Part shown: piece after piece, positions 43,731 to 52,345 of the stretch
Layout: each line of letters begins with the position of its first letter
Position numbering within the stretch: the first letter of the stretch is position 1
From: 62-47 sp044463945
GTDB lineage: Bacteria > Pseudomonadota > Alphaproteobacteria > Rhizobiales > Xanthobacteraceae
Length of the DNA stretch: 64,000 nucleotides
NCBI GenBank assembly: GCA_044463945.1
Contig: JBIQLW010000014.1
Coordinates: 1-64,000, forward strand
Direction: 5' to 3'
Translations under genes and position numbers: made by a program
The notes under the pieces: model-generated
Told to the model about the DNA's origin: nothing
The model's database searches: none
The model's input: only the letters and a program-made list of their open reading frames with translations

Positions 43731-44516
43731 ATGTCGGACAGTTCGCCCATTGGCTATCGTGTCGAGGGCGCGATCGCCACCGTCACCATCGACCGGCCGG
43801 AGCGCAAGAACGCGCTTTCGGTCGCGGCGATGAACGGCCTCACCGAAGCCTGGGCGCGCGCCGAGAGCGATGACGCGGTCCGGGTCATCATCCTCACCTC
43901 GGCGGATTGCGGGGTGTTCTCGGCCGGCCTCGACCTCAAGGAGGCTACTGAGATCCGCGCGCGCGACGGCGTCGATATCCTCACCCTGATGCGCGATCCG
44001 ATGCAGACCGCGATGCGCAACATCTCCAAGCCGATCATCGCGGCGATGACCGGATCGCTGATGGCGGGCGGCATGTTGCTGGCGATCAAGTCGGATCTGC
44101 GGGTGGGCCTGCGCGGCACCCGCGCCGGCATCACCGAGGTCAGGATGGGGCGCGGCTCGCCGTGGGCGGTGCCGCTGTTGTGGATGCTGCCGCAGCCGCT
44201 TGTGATGGAACTGGTGCTGACCGGCGAGACCGTGCCGATCGAGCGCCTCGCGGCGTGCGGCTTTCTCAATTATCTTGAGGACACGCCGGATGCGGTGCGC
44301 GCCCGCGCGCGGCAACTGGCGCAGACCATCGTCGAGGGCGCGCCGCTGTCGGTGAAAGCGGCCAAGGCCAGCGTGCTGGCGGCGATGGATCTGGGGCTTG
44401 AGAAAGGCTTGATCGAGGCCGGCCGCCTCCATGCCGAGGTCTATGCCAGCGAAGACGCCATCGAAGGGCCGAAGGCTTTCGCCGAGAAACGCAAACCGAA
44501 CTGGCAGGGCCGTTGA
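43731..44516 (+). CDS. Enoyl-CoA hydratase/isomerase family protein
   Basis: A 261-residue crotonase. GVFSAGLDLKEA holds the oxyanion-hole residues, and Glu136 in ITEVRMGRG takes the place of the second catalytic Glu of the hydratase. The first Glu position is occupied by Met115 or Leu116 (AGGMLLA), so this could be a hydratase of the methylglutaconyl type or an isomerase. ATG 43731 with AAAGGA nine bases upstream was chosen over a TTG-like extension that would overlap the operator. It ends 28 bases before the convergent TetR gene. Confidence 0.88.
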   Translation: MSDSSPIGYRVEGAIATVTIDRPERKNALSVAAMNGLTEAWARAESDDAVRVIILTSADCGVFSAGLDLKEATEIRARDGVDILTLMRDPMQTAMRNISKPIIAAMTGSLMAGGMLLAIKSDLRVGLRGTRAGITEVRMGRGSPWAVPLLWMLPQPLVMELVLTGETVPIERLAACGFLNYLEDTPDAVRARARQLAQTIVEGAPLSVKAAKASVLAAMDLGLEKGLIEAGRLHAEVYASEDAIEGPKAFAEKRKPNWQGR

Positions 44517-44544
44517 GGACAGGACGATAGCGTTCGCGGCGGCC

Positions 44545-45234
44545 TTACGGCTTCATGCCGTCGAAGATCAGCGATTCCGTGCGGCGCGCCAGCTTCTGCA
44601 CTGCGTCCGTCTTGCCGAGGTGGAACCATTCCACCGTCCAGTTGAGCGCGCCGAGGACGAAGATGCGCAACGGAATGAGTTCGATGTCGGCGCGGATCGC
44701 GCCGGCGCGCCGGGCGTCGAGGAACAGGCGGTCCCAGTAGCGCGCATAGGCCCGGCGGATGGCGCGGTGCCGCTCCTTGAAGTGCTCCGGCAACTGGCCG
44801 TAGATGCGGATATTGGCCGAGGTGAAATCGCTGGCGTCATGCAGCGCGGTGAGATGCGCCTCGATGGCGAGCGCGATCCTGCGCCGGTGCGGAACGTCGC
44901 CCGCCTGCTTGAGCGCCTGCTTGACCCCGTTGAAGACGCGGCGCAGCCCTTCGTCGAGCACTTCGTCGAGAATGGCGTCCTTGGAGTCGAAATAATAATA
45001 GATGCTGCCGGCCTGGATGTCGGCGAGATTGGCGATCTGGCGCAAGGTCGTCGCCGAATAGCCCTGGCGGCGGAACAGCTTGGCGGCGGCTTCGAGGATC
45101 GCTTCGCGCGACTTCTGCGATTTTGGCGCGGCCGCCCCGTTCTGTTCGATGGCGTGTTGTCGCGCGGCGGGCCGGGGCCGGCGGCGGAGCGGTGGCGCGG
45201 CTTTCGGGCGGCTCGACGATTCGGCTTTCGGCAT
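44545..45234 (-). CDS. TetR/AcrR-family transcriptional regulator, candidate repressor of the regulon
   Basis: A 229-residue protein. The N-terminal 40 residues are basic and disordered. The HTH is at about residues 62-81 (TTLRQIANLADIQAGSIYYYF), followed by a ligand-binding region of about 140 residues containing helix LTALHDASDFTSANIRIYGQLPE. The reading frame is open up to 45462, so the start is uncertain; ATG 45234, 45285 and 45462 are all possible. It is the only TetR-type gene near the five TCTAAC palindromes and lies adjacent to the last one. The likely ligand is an acyl-CoA, as with other TetR regulators of fatty and aromatic acid degradation. Confidence 0.85.
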   Translation of the reverse strand: MPKAESSSRPKAAPPLRRRPRPAARQHAIEQNGAAAPKSQKSREAILEAAAKLFRRQGYSATTLRQIANLADIQAGSIYYYFDSKDAILDEVLDEGLRRVFNGVKQALKQAGDVPHRRRIALAIEAHLTALHDASDFTSANIRIYGQLPEHFKERHRAIRRAYARYWDRLFLDARRAGAIRADIELIPLRIFVLGALNWTVEWFHLGKTDAVQKLARRTESLIFDGMKP

Positions 45235-45500
45235 GGTGCGTCGGGGGCGGCTGGAGTTCTGTGGTGTCCGTCGCCTCCGGGCCATGGTCGGATGCTTGTT
45301 TCGCGGGTTCGGAGCGGGTTTGCCGGCCGGATCAGGACGAATAGGTTCGATGATCGGCAGTTTATGCAAGAATCGCCGCCTGCGCCACCGTCGGCGATTC
45401 CGGGCGGTGGCGTCCGGTGCGTCAGCGACTAGACGCAAGTGGCGTTTGCGGTTTGACGGCATCCTGCCCGCCGACCCGAGGCCGATACGATCAAGACAAG

Positions 45501-46661
45501 ATGCAGATGCAAGTGAGCGCCGTGGCCAGAAGCCCGTTCTACAACGCCGACCATCTCGCCTTTCGCGACGTGGTGCGGCGTTTCGTCGAGAACGAGATCG
45601 AGCCCTACGCCCATGAATGGGACGAAGCCGGGACGTTTCCGCGCGACCTCTATCGCAAGGCCGCGGACATCGGCCTGCTCGGGCTCGGCTTCCCCGAGGA
45701 ATACGGCGGCACGCCTGCCGACAACTTCATGTGGATCGTTGCGGTGCAGGAGCTAGCGCGCGCCGGCGCCGGCGGCGTCAGCGCCAGCCTCAACAGCCAT
45801 TCGATTGGCGCCCCGCCGATCGCGCGCGCCGGACGGGCGGAGTTCAAGGCGAAGGTGCTGCCGGAAATCCTGTCGGGGGCGAAAATCTCGGCGCTCGCCA
45901 TCACCGAGCCGGGCGGCGGCTCTGATGTCGCGGGCCTGCGCACCAGCGCGCGGCGCGACGGTGACGTCTATGTGGTCAATGGCGAGAAGACCTTCATTAC
46001 CTCAGGCATGCGCGCCGACTATATCACCACCGCGGTGCGCACCGGCGGCCCCGGCGCGGGCGGCGTCAGCCTGCTGGTGATCCCCGGCGACACGCCGGGG
46101 CTGTCGCGCACGCCGCTGAAGAAGATGGGCTGGTGGGCGTCCGACACCGCGACGCTGCATTTCGACGATTGCCGCGTGCAGGCCGGCAACCTGCTCGGCG
46201 AGGAGGGCGCGGGCTTCAAGCTCATCATGCACAATTTCAACAGCGAGCGCCTGACCATGGCGGCCGGCTGCATCGCGGCGGCGCGGGTCTGCCTCGACGA
46301 GGCGATCGACTACGCGAGGCAGCGCCACACCTTCGGCAAGCCGCTGACCCAGCATCAGGTGATCCGTCACAAGCTGGTGGACATGGCGCAGCGCGTCGCC
46401 GCCTCGCAGGCGATGCTGGAAGTTCTGGCGTGGCGGCTCGATCAGGGCGAAAGTCCGGTGGCCGAGATCTGCATGTTGAAGAACCAGGCGACGCAGACCA
46501 TGGCGTTCTGCGCCTCGGAGGCGGTGCAGATCTTCGGCGGCGCCGGCTATATGCGCGGCGTCAAGGTCGAGCGCATCTACCGCGAGGTCAAGGTCAACGC
46601 GATCGGCGGCGGCACCGAGGAAATCATGAAGGACCTCGCCAGCCGCCAGATGGGATTATAG
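45501..46661 (+). CDS. Acyl-CoA dehydrogenase
   Basis: A 386-residue dehydrogenase of the isovaleryl/long-chain type. SALAITEPGGGSDVAG is the FAD/substrate loop, and the usual C-terminal Glu is replaced by Gly (IGGGTEEIM). A Glu in the helix at FNSERLTMAAG is in the place where isovaleryl-CoA dehydrogenase has its base, so catalysis should be retained. The ATG at 45501 is used; no strong ribosome site is visible. It is followed 20 bases later by another dehydrogenase gene. No TCTAAC operator is present upstream, so its control differs. Confidence 0.9.
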   Translation: MQMQVSAVARSPFYNADHLAFRDVVRRFVENEIEPYAHEWDEAGTFPRDLYRKAADIGLLGLGFPEEYGGTPADNFMWIVAVQELARAGAGGVSASLNSHSIGAPPIARAGRAEFKAKVLPEILSGAKISALAITEPGGGSDVAGLRTSARRDGDVYVVNGEKTFITSGMRADYITTAVRTGGPGAGGVSLLVIPGDTPGLSRTPLKKMGWWASDTATLHFDDCRVQAGNLLGEEGAGFKLIMHNFNSERLTMAAGCIAAARVCLDEAIDYARQRHTFGKPLTQHQVIRHKLVDMAQRVAASQAMLEVLAWRLDQGESPVAEICMLKNQATQTMAFCASEAVQIFGGAGYMRGVKVERIYREVKVNAIGGGTEEIMKDLASRQMGL

Positions 46662-46681
46662 GACGAGAGGATCGATCAGAC

Positions 46682-47863
46682 ATGCTTTTCACCGCCGACC
46701 ACGACGAACCGCGCCGCATCCTGCAACGCTTCATCGCCAACGAGATCAATCCGTATGTCGATCAATGGGAGGCGGACGGCATCTTTCCGGCGCACGAGCT
46801 GTTCAAGAAGCTCGGTAATCTCGGTTTTCTCGGCCTCAGCAAGCCGGTGGAGTTCGGCGGGCAGGGGCTCGACTACAGCTATGAGCTGATGTGCAGCGAG
46901 GAACTCGGCGCCGTCCGCTGCGGCGGCGTGCCGATGGCGATTGGCGTGCAGACCTCGATGGCGACCCCGGCGCTGGCAAAATTCGGCTCCGACGAGGTGC
47001 GGCGCGAATTTCTCGCCCCCGCGATCGCCGGCGACATGGTCGCCTGCATCGGCGTCTCGGAGCCCGGCGCGGGCTCGGACGTGGCCTCGATCAAGACCAG
47101 CGCACGCTCGGACGGCGACGACTACGTCATCAACGGCGGCAAGCTGTGGATCACCAACGGCACCCAGGCCGACTGGATTTGCCTTTTTGCCAACACCAGC
47201 GACGGCCAGGTCCATCGCAACAAGTCGCTGATCTGCGTGCCGATGAAGACCAAGGGCGTCAATGTCGCCCGCAAGCTCGACAAGCTGGGGATGCGTTCCT
47301 CCGACACTGCGCAGATTTTCTTCGAGGACGTGCGGGTGCCGAAGCGTAACCGCATCGGTGAGGAAGGCAAGGGCTTCACCTACCAGATGCTTCAGTTCCA
47401 GGAGGAGCGGCTGTTTGGTGCGATCGCCGGGCTGAAGCGCCATGAAGGCACGATCAACGACACCATCGAATACACCCGCAACCGCATGGCGTTCGGCAAG
47501 AGCATCCTCGACAATCAGGTGGTGCATTTCCGGCTGGCGGAATTGCTGACCGAGGTCGAACTGTTGCGCTCGTTGGTCTACCGCGCCGGCGAGGCGCTGA
47601 TCGCCGGCGAGGACGTGACGAAACTCGCCTCCATGGCCAAGCTGCGCGCCGGGCGGCTCAACCGCGAGGTCCCCGACGCCTGCCTGCAATACTGGGGCGG
47701 CATGGGCTTCATGAACGAGACGCTGGTGAGCCGGTCCTATCGCGACGGCCGCCTGACCTCGATCGGCGGCGGCGCCGACGAGGTGATGCTGACCATCCTG
47801 TGCAAGTTGATGGGCACGCTGCCGGGCTCCAAGTCCGGGTCCAAGACCGCGGAGGCCAAATGA
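46682..47863 (+). CDS. Acyl-CoA dehydrogenase (second of a tandem pair)
   Basis: A 393-residue dehydrogenase. CIGVSEPGAGSDVAS is the FAD loop, LWITNGTQADWICLFA the next block. The C-terminal position reads IGGGADEVM (Gly for Glu) and a Glu is again found in FQEERLFGAIAG. This organisation resembles citronellyl-CoA dehydrogenase (AtuD) and related proteins, though assignment would need phylogeny. ATG 46682 lies downstream of a GAGG box. The GST gene start overlaps its stop (ATGA). Two adjacent dehydrogenases may work on successive substrates or form a hetero-oligomer. Confidence 0.9.
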   Translation: MLFTADHDEPRRILQRFIANEINPYVDQWEADGIFPAHELFKKLGNLGFLGLSKPVEFGGQGLDYSYELMCSEELGAVRCGGVPMAIGVQTSMATPALAKFGSDEVRREFLAPAIAGDMVACIGVSEPGAGSDVASIKTSARSDGDDYVINGGKLWITNGTQADWICLFANTSDGQVHRNKSLICVPMKTKGVNVARKLDKLGMRSSDTAQIFFEDVRVPKRNRIGEEGKGFTYQMLQFQEERLFGAIAGLKRHEGTINDTIEYTRNRMAFGKSILDNQVVHFRLAELLTEVELLRSLVYRAGEALIAGEDVTKLASMAKLRAGRLNREVPDACLQYWGGMGFMNETLVSRSYRDGRLTSIGGGADEVMLTILCKLMGTLPGSKSGSKTAEAK

Positions 47864-48510
47864 TCACGCTGTATCACTGCTTCGGCGCGCGCTCGTTCCG
47901 GCCGTTGTGGATGCTGGAGGAACTCGGGCTCTCCTATGACCTGAAGATGCTGCCATTCCCGCCGCGGGTGTTCGCCAAGGATTATCTCGCCATCAATCCG
48001 CTCGGCACCATCCCTTTCATGATCGACGGTGAAACGAAGATGACGGAGTCTTCCGGCATCTGCCATTACCTCGGCACCCGTCACGGACCGTCGCCGCTGA
48101 TCGTCGGGGTGGACGAACCGGATTACGGTACGTTCCTCAACTGGATGTATTTCAGCGATGCCACGCTGACGTTTCCGCAGACGCTGGTGCTGCGCTACAC
48201 CCAGCTTGAGCCGGAGGAGCGGCGCAGCCCGCAGGTCGCGCAGGACTACGCCAAATGGTTCCTGGGCCGGCTGCGCGCGGTCGAGGCCGCGACCGGCGCG
48301 GCCGAGACGCTGTGCGCCGGACGCTTCACCGCCGCCGATATCGTCAATGGCTATGCCTTGCGTCTGGCCGAGACGCTGGGGCTCGCCAAGGACTTCGGGC
48401 CGAACGTCGCGGCCTACTGGCAGCGCCTGCAACAGCGCGAGGGTTATCGCCGCGCGGTCGCCGCCGAAACCCGCGCCAGCGAGGAACAGAAAATCCCGCG
48501 CCGCCTCTGA
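47860..48510 (+). CDS. Glutathione S-transferase family protein
   Basis: A 216-residue GST. The thioredoxin-like N-terminal domain (ITLYHCFGARSFRPLWMLEEL) has a Ser/Cys region at the usual active site, and the cis-Pro motif NPLGTIPFM with the glutathione-binding ESSGICHYL follow. The C-terminal helical domain has the FTAADIVNGYAL N-capping motif. ATG 47860 overlaps the preceding dehydrogenase stop (ATGA), so it is translated together with it. Within catabolic operons such proteins may isomerise or detoxify acyl or maleyl intermediates; here that is only suggested. Confidence 0.92.
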   Translation: MITLYHCFGARSFRPLWMLEELGLSYDLKMLPFPPRVFAKDYLAINPLGTIPFMIDGETKMTESSGICHYLGTRHGPSPLIVGVDEPDYGTFLNWMYFSDATLTFPQTLVLRYTQLEPEERRSPQVAQDYAKWFLGRLRAVEAATGAAETLCAGRFTAADIVNGYALRLAETLGLAKDFGPNVAAYWQRLQQREGYRRAVAAETRASEEQKIPRRL

Positions 48511-48667
48511 ACCGCGCCGGCGCGGTGCTTCGCCGCAGGCGCCGTGGCCGGCCGTATCCGGCAAGGATCGGCGGTGACTTCCGGCTCTGTTGTTGTATGT
48601 TTGGGCTGTGCGCCAGCGAGATCCACTGGCGCGTGGCCGATAGGCAACAACACGAGGAGGGAGCGGG

Positions 48668-49489
48668 ATGGACGACGACGCGCGCCGGGCCTCGGGGCAT
48701 CTGATGCTGATCAGTCCGGAGCGGGTGTTCTATGCCGGGCTGCTGGGGCGGCCCCGGCGGCGGACCAGCGGCAGCCTCAACATCTATGTCGCGCTCGGCG
48801 GCGGCGACCTCGGCGTGACGTGGGGCGGCGTGACCCGGCGCGGCGAGATGGTGGTGGTGTCGCCCTACACAGTCCACAGCCTCGAAAGCGACTTTCCCTC
48901 GGTGATCTGCATGATGATCGAGCCGGAGACCGTGATGCCGCCGGACCTGGCGGCGCTGGAGCAGCGCTTGCGCGGCGCCTCCGCCCCGGCCATGGCGGCG
49001 CGGATCCGTGGCGCCTATGAGGCGTTGCGCATCGCCGGCCGCCGCGACGGCTTCACCACCGGCGAGTTCGACACGATCTTCTTCGGCGAGCGGCTGGCGG
49101 CGCGGCCGCTCGACCCGCGGATTTGCAGCGCCATCGCCCGCATCTGTGCGTTCTCCAGCGTCAGCGTCACCGCCGCCGATTGCGCCGCGGCGGTGCATCT
49201 GTCGCAATCGCGCTTCCTGCACCTGTTCAAGGAGCAGACCGGGGTGTCGTTCCGCGCCTTCCGGGCCTGGAAGCGGGCGCGGCACCTGCTGCATTACGTC
49301 AACGAGAACATCAACCTCGCCCACCTCGCGCAGGATATCGGCTACCCGGATTCGACCCATTTCAGCCATTCGATCCGCCGCTTCTACGGCCTGAAACCGC
49401 GCGCCATCTTCATCGGCTCGCGCGACCTTGCGATCTATCGCGGCGACGCCTCGGCCGCGGCCGTTGGCCTGCGCACGGGCCGCTCCTGA
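48668..49489 (+). CDS. AraC-family transcriptional regulator
   Basis: A 273-residue regulator. The N-terminal 150 residues form a cupin-like sensing domain, and the C-terminal 100 residues carry the double HTH of AraC/XylS proteins: AADCAAAVHLSQSRFLHLFKEQTG is the first and INLAHLAQDIGYPDSTHFSHSIRRFYG the second. GGAGGGAG precedes ATG 48668. It is upstream of, and on the same strand as, the BKACE gene and the CoA ligase-carboxylase operon, so it is a candidate activator of them. The inducer is unknown. Confidence 0.93.
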   Translation: MDDDARRASGHLMLISPERVFYAGLLGRPRRRTSGSLNIYVALGGGDLGVTWGGVTRRGEMVVVSPYTVHSLESDFPSVICMMIEPETVMPPDLAALEQRLRGASAPAMAARIRGAYEALRIAGRRDGFTTGEFDTIFFGERLAARPLDPRICSAIARICAFSSVSVTAADCAAAVHLSQSRFLHLFKEQTGVSFRAFRAWKRARHLLHYVNENINLAHLAQDIGYPDSTHFSHSIRRFYGLKPRAIFIGSRDLAIYRGDASAAAVGLRTGRS

Positions 49490-49621
49490 CGGCCTTGTCG
49501 GGGTTCCGGCAGCCGACCTGGCGATAGCCGGTTGACGCAAGAAGCCGCCGGGGCGCTTCCGCATCATGCCGCCCGGATCGGCCGCCGGCCGGTCGGCGGG
49601 TCCAACGAGGGCGTTTCCGGC

Positions 49622-50488
49622 ATGGGCGATAAAGTTGTCATCACCTGCGCGCTGAATGGCGTGCTGACCGACCCCAGGCAGCATCATGTGCCGGTGACGC
49701 CGGAGGAGATGGCGCGCGAGGCCAAGGCCGCCTATGACGCCGGCGCCAGCGTCATGCACATCCATCTGCGCCAGCAAGGACCCGGCAAAGGGCACCTGCC
49801 GTCATGGGAGGTCAGCGTGTCGCGCGAGATCCAGCAGGCGGTCCGCGAGGCGTGCCCCGGCGTCGTCATCAACCACACCACCGGCACCTCGGGGCCGGAA
49901 TATTCCGGGCCGCTCGCCTGCGTGCGCGAGACCAAACCGGAAATGGCAGCCTGCAACGCCGGCTCGCTGAACTATCTGAAAGTGAAGGCCGACAACACCT
50001 GGGCCTGGCCGCCGATGATGTTCGACAACTCGGTCGAGAAGGTGCAGGACTTTCTCGACGCGATGAAGGATGCCGGCACGCTGCCGGAATTCGAATGCTT
50101 CGACGTCGGCATCGTGCGCTGCGTCGGCATGTACCGGCAGACCGGCATGTATGACGGGCCGCTGGAATACAATTTCGTCATGGGGGTGGCGTCGGGAATG
50201 CCGGCCGATCCCGAACTGCTGCCGATCCTGCTCAAGCTGAAACTGCCCGAGGCCAACTGGCAGGTCACCGCGATCGGCCGCGCCGAGATCTGGCCGCTGC
50301 ACCGGCGCTGCGCCGAACTGGGCGGACACCTGCGCACCGGGCTGGAGGATACGTTCTACCGGCCCGACGGCAGCAAGGTGACCTCCAACGGCCAGTTGAT
50401 CGAGACGATGGCGCAATACGCGCGCGAGGCGGGGCGCGACATCGCGAGCCCGGCGGAGGCGCGGCAGATTTTCGGGATTCGGCATTAG
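49622..50488 (+). CDS. BKACE family (beta-keto acid cleavage enzyme; DUF849)
   Basis: A 288-residue TIM-barrel enzyme of the Kce type, which condenses a beta-keto acid with acetyl-CoA and splits it into a CoA ester and acetoacetate. The metal-binding His46 and His48 (MHIHLR) match Kce numbering, and the third ligand Glu242 and Arg238 lie in HLRTGLEDTF. INHTTGTSG and CNAGSLNYLKVK are family blocks. ATG 49622 was chosen as it begins the family alignment; upstream codons form a low-complexity extension. Substrates range from 3,5-dioxo- and 5-hydroxy-3-oxo acids to dehydrocarnitine; this one's is unknown. The adjacent CoA ligases and crotonase imply that acetoacetate or a CoA ester enters the same degradation. 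Confidence 0.93.
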   Translation: MGDKVVITCALNGVLTDPRQHHVPVTPEEMAREAKAAYDAGASVMHIHLRQQGPGKGHLPSWEVSVSREIQQAVREACPGVVINHTTGTSGPEYSGPLACVRETKPEMAACNAGSLNYLKVKADNTWAWPPMMFDNSVEKVQDFLDAMKDAGTLPEFECFDVGIVRCVGMYRQTGMYDGPLEYNFVMGVASGMPADPELLPILLKLKLPEANWQVTAIGRAEIWPLHRRCAELGGHLRTGLEDTFYRPDGSKVTSNGQLIETMAQYAREAGRDIASPAEARQIFGIRH

Positions 50489-50521
50489 AGCATGATTGGC
50501 GGATGCCGCGTCGCTTGCGCC

Positions 50522-50615
50522 GTCAGCCCGAGGTGCGCGTTCTTGCGCGCCTCGAGGGCTGATGGCCACCATCCTTCGAGGCTCCGCGCTTTGTGGGTCT
50601 CCCCTCAGGGGGACG
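50522..50615 (+). repeat. Intergenic repeat family 2, copy after the BKACE gene
   Basis: GAGGTGCGCGTTCTTGCGCG and CCTC form a hairpin at 50530-50553. CATCCTTCGAGGCTCCGCGC and CCCCTCAGGGGGACGG parallel the copies at 3797 and 33945. No T-run follows. Confidence 0.6.
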
Positions 50616-50716
50616 GCAGGGCGCTTCGACGGGAGCCGATCCTGTTATAGACTTTTGCGCATTACAGGTCAGCGGTCGCAGAGCCGCGCCGTCAATCGAT
50701 CGGGAGGAGGAGCGTC

Positions 50717-52312
50717 ATGACCAATCTGGAAGCCACCGGCGGGGTGCCGGGACCGGGCAACATCGGCCGCGTCGCGGTCGGCGACATGCTGCGGCGCTCG
50801 GCGAGCCGTTTTCCGAACCGCATCGCGCTGACCGACGGGGCGCGGCAGGTCACCTATAGCGAACTGGATCGCGACGCCAACCGTTTCGCCAACTATCTCC
50901 TGTCGCGCGGGCTCAAGCCCGGCGACAAGGTTTCGACGATCTGCAACAACTCGATCGAGTTCGTCAAAGCGCTGTTCGGCATTCATCGCGCGGCGCTGGT
51001 CTGGGTGCCGGTCAACACCATGCTCGGTCCCGAGGATGTCGGCTACATCCTCGATCATGCCAGCGTGCGGTTCGCGGTGATCGACGACAATCTGTACGCC
51101 AAGGCGGACCTGCAAGGCGCGCTGAAAAAGCGCGGCGTCGATCTGATCGGGATCGACCTTGCCGGCACGGCCGCCAAACAGGGCTTGCAGAATTTCACCG
51201 ACCTGCTCGAAGGGCAGTCGGACGTCGAGCCCGATGTCGAGATCAACGACCGCGATCTGGCGATGATCATCTACACCAGCGGCACCACGTCGCGCTCGAA
51301 GGGCGCGATGCACGGCCATCTCGCGGTGGTGATGGCGGCGATGAGCAACGCGATCGAGATGAAACTCGACCGCGAGTCCGGCATCACCGGCCATCTGCCG
51401 CTGTTCCATTGCGCCGCGCATGTGCTGCTGATGAGCTTCCTGCTGGTCGGCGGCAAGGTGGCCCTGATGCGCGGTTTCGATCCCGTGGCCTGCCTCGACG
51501 CGGTGGAGCGCGACAAACTCACCAACTTCATCGGCCTGCCGATGATGTATCAGGCCGTGCTGGATCATCCGCACCGCAAGGAGGTGGACATCTCCAGCCT
51601 GAGGATGTGTACCTATGCTATGGCGCCGATGTCGCGACCGCTGATGGAGCGCTGCATCGCCGAATTCTGTCCGAACTTCGTGCTGGCGAGCGGCCAGACC
51701 GAGATGTATCCATCGACGACGCTGGCGCAGCCTGACCGGCAGTTACAGCGCTTCGGCAACTACTGGGGCGAATCCGTGGTGGTCAACGATACCGCGATCA
51801 TGGATGACGACGGCAACCTGCTGCCGCGCGGCGAGGTCGGCGAACTGGTGCATCGCGGGCCCAACGTCATGCTGGGCTATTACAAGGACCCCGAGGCGAC
51901 GGCGAACGTGCGCAAGTTCGGCTGGCACCACACCGGCGACCTTGCGCTGATCGACGAGAACGGCGAGGTGCTGTTCATCGACCGCAAGAAGGACATGATC
52001 AAGTCCGGCGGCGAGAACGTCTCGTCGGTGAAGGTCGAGGAAGCGCTGCTCGCGCACCCCGCCGTGCTGAACGCGGCCGTCGTCGGCCTGCCGCATCCGC
52101 AATGGGGCGAGGCGGTGACGGCCTTCGTCACGCTCAAGCCGGGGGCGGAGGCCGACGAGGCCGCGATTGCGGAGCACTGCCGCAAGCTATTGGGCGGCTT
52201 CCAGGTGCCGAAGCTGGTCCGGATCCTCAAGGACATGCCGATGACCGCGACCGGCAAGCTGCGCAAGGTCGAATTGCGCCAGCAGTTCAGCGAACATTTC
52301 GCGCAAGGCTGA
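50717..52312 (+). CDS. AMP-forming acyl-CoA ligase heading the second carboxylase operon
   Basis: A 531-residue ANL ligase. P-loop IIYTSGTTSRSKGAMHGHL (with SR in place of the usual GxP), A5 LASGQTEMYP, A7 GWHHTGDLALIDENGE and A8 DRKKDMIKSGGENVSS are recognisable. The catalytic Lys is in TATGKLRKVEL. GGGAGGAG is ahead of ATG 50717. The carboxyltransferase gene follows after 33 bases, so both are probably cotranscribed. Aromatic, medium-chain and cyclic acids are possible substrates. Confidence 0.92.
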   Translation: MTNLEATGGVPGPGNIGRVAVGDMLRRSASRFPNRIALTDGARQVTYSELDRDANRFANYLLSRGLKPGDKVSTICNNSIEFVKALFGIHRAALVWVPVNTMLGPEDVGYILDHASVRFAVIDDNLYAKADLQGALKKRGVDLIGIDLAGTAAKQGLQNFTDLLEGQSDVEPDVEINDRDLAMIIYTSGTTSRSKGAMHGHLAVVMAAMSNAIEMKLDRESGITGHLPLFHCAAHVLLMSFLLVGGKVALMRGFDPVACLDAVERDKLTNFIGLPMMYQAVLDHPHRKEVDISSLRMCTYAMAPMSRPLMERCIAEFCPNFVLASGQTEMYPSTTLAQPDRQLQRFGNYWGESVVVNDTAIMDDDGNLLPRGEVGELVHRGPNVMLGYYKDPEATANVRKFGWHHTGDLALIDENGEVLFIDRKKDMIKSGGENVSSVKVEEALLAHPAVLNAAVVGLPHPQWGEAVTAFVTLKPGAEADEAAIAEHCRKLLGGFQVPKLVRILKDMPMTATGKLRKVELRQQFSEHFAQG

Positions 52313-52345
52313 CGTCTTCGCGCCAACGGGAGAACCAGCGTCAAC

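Noticed and set aside
50530..50553. Intrinsic terminator after the BKACE gene
   Set aside because: A hairpin exists but no T-run follows it, and the sequence belongs to a repeat family seen elsewhere.
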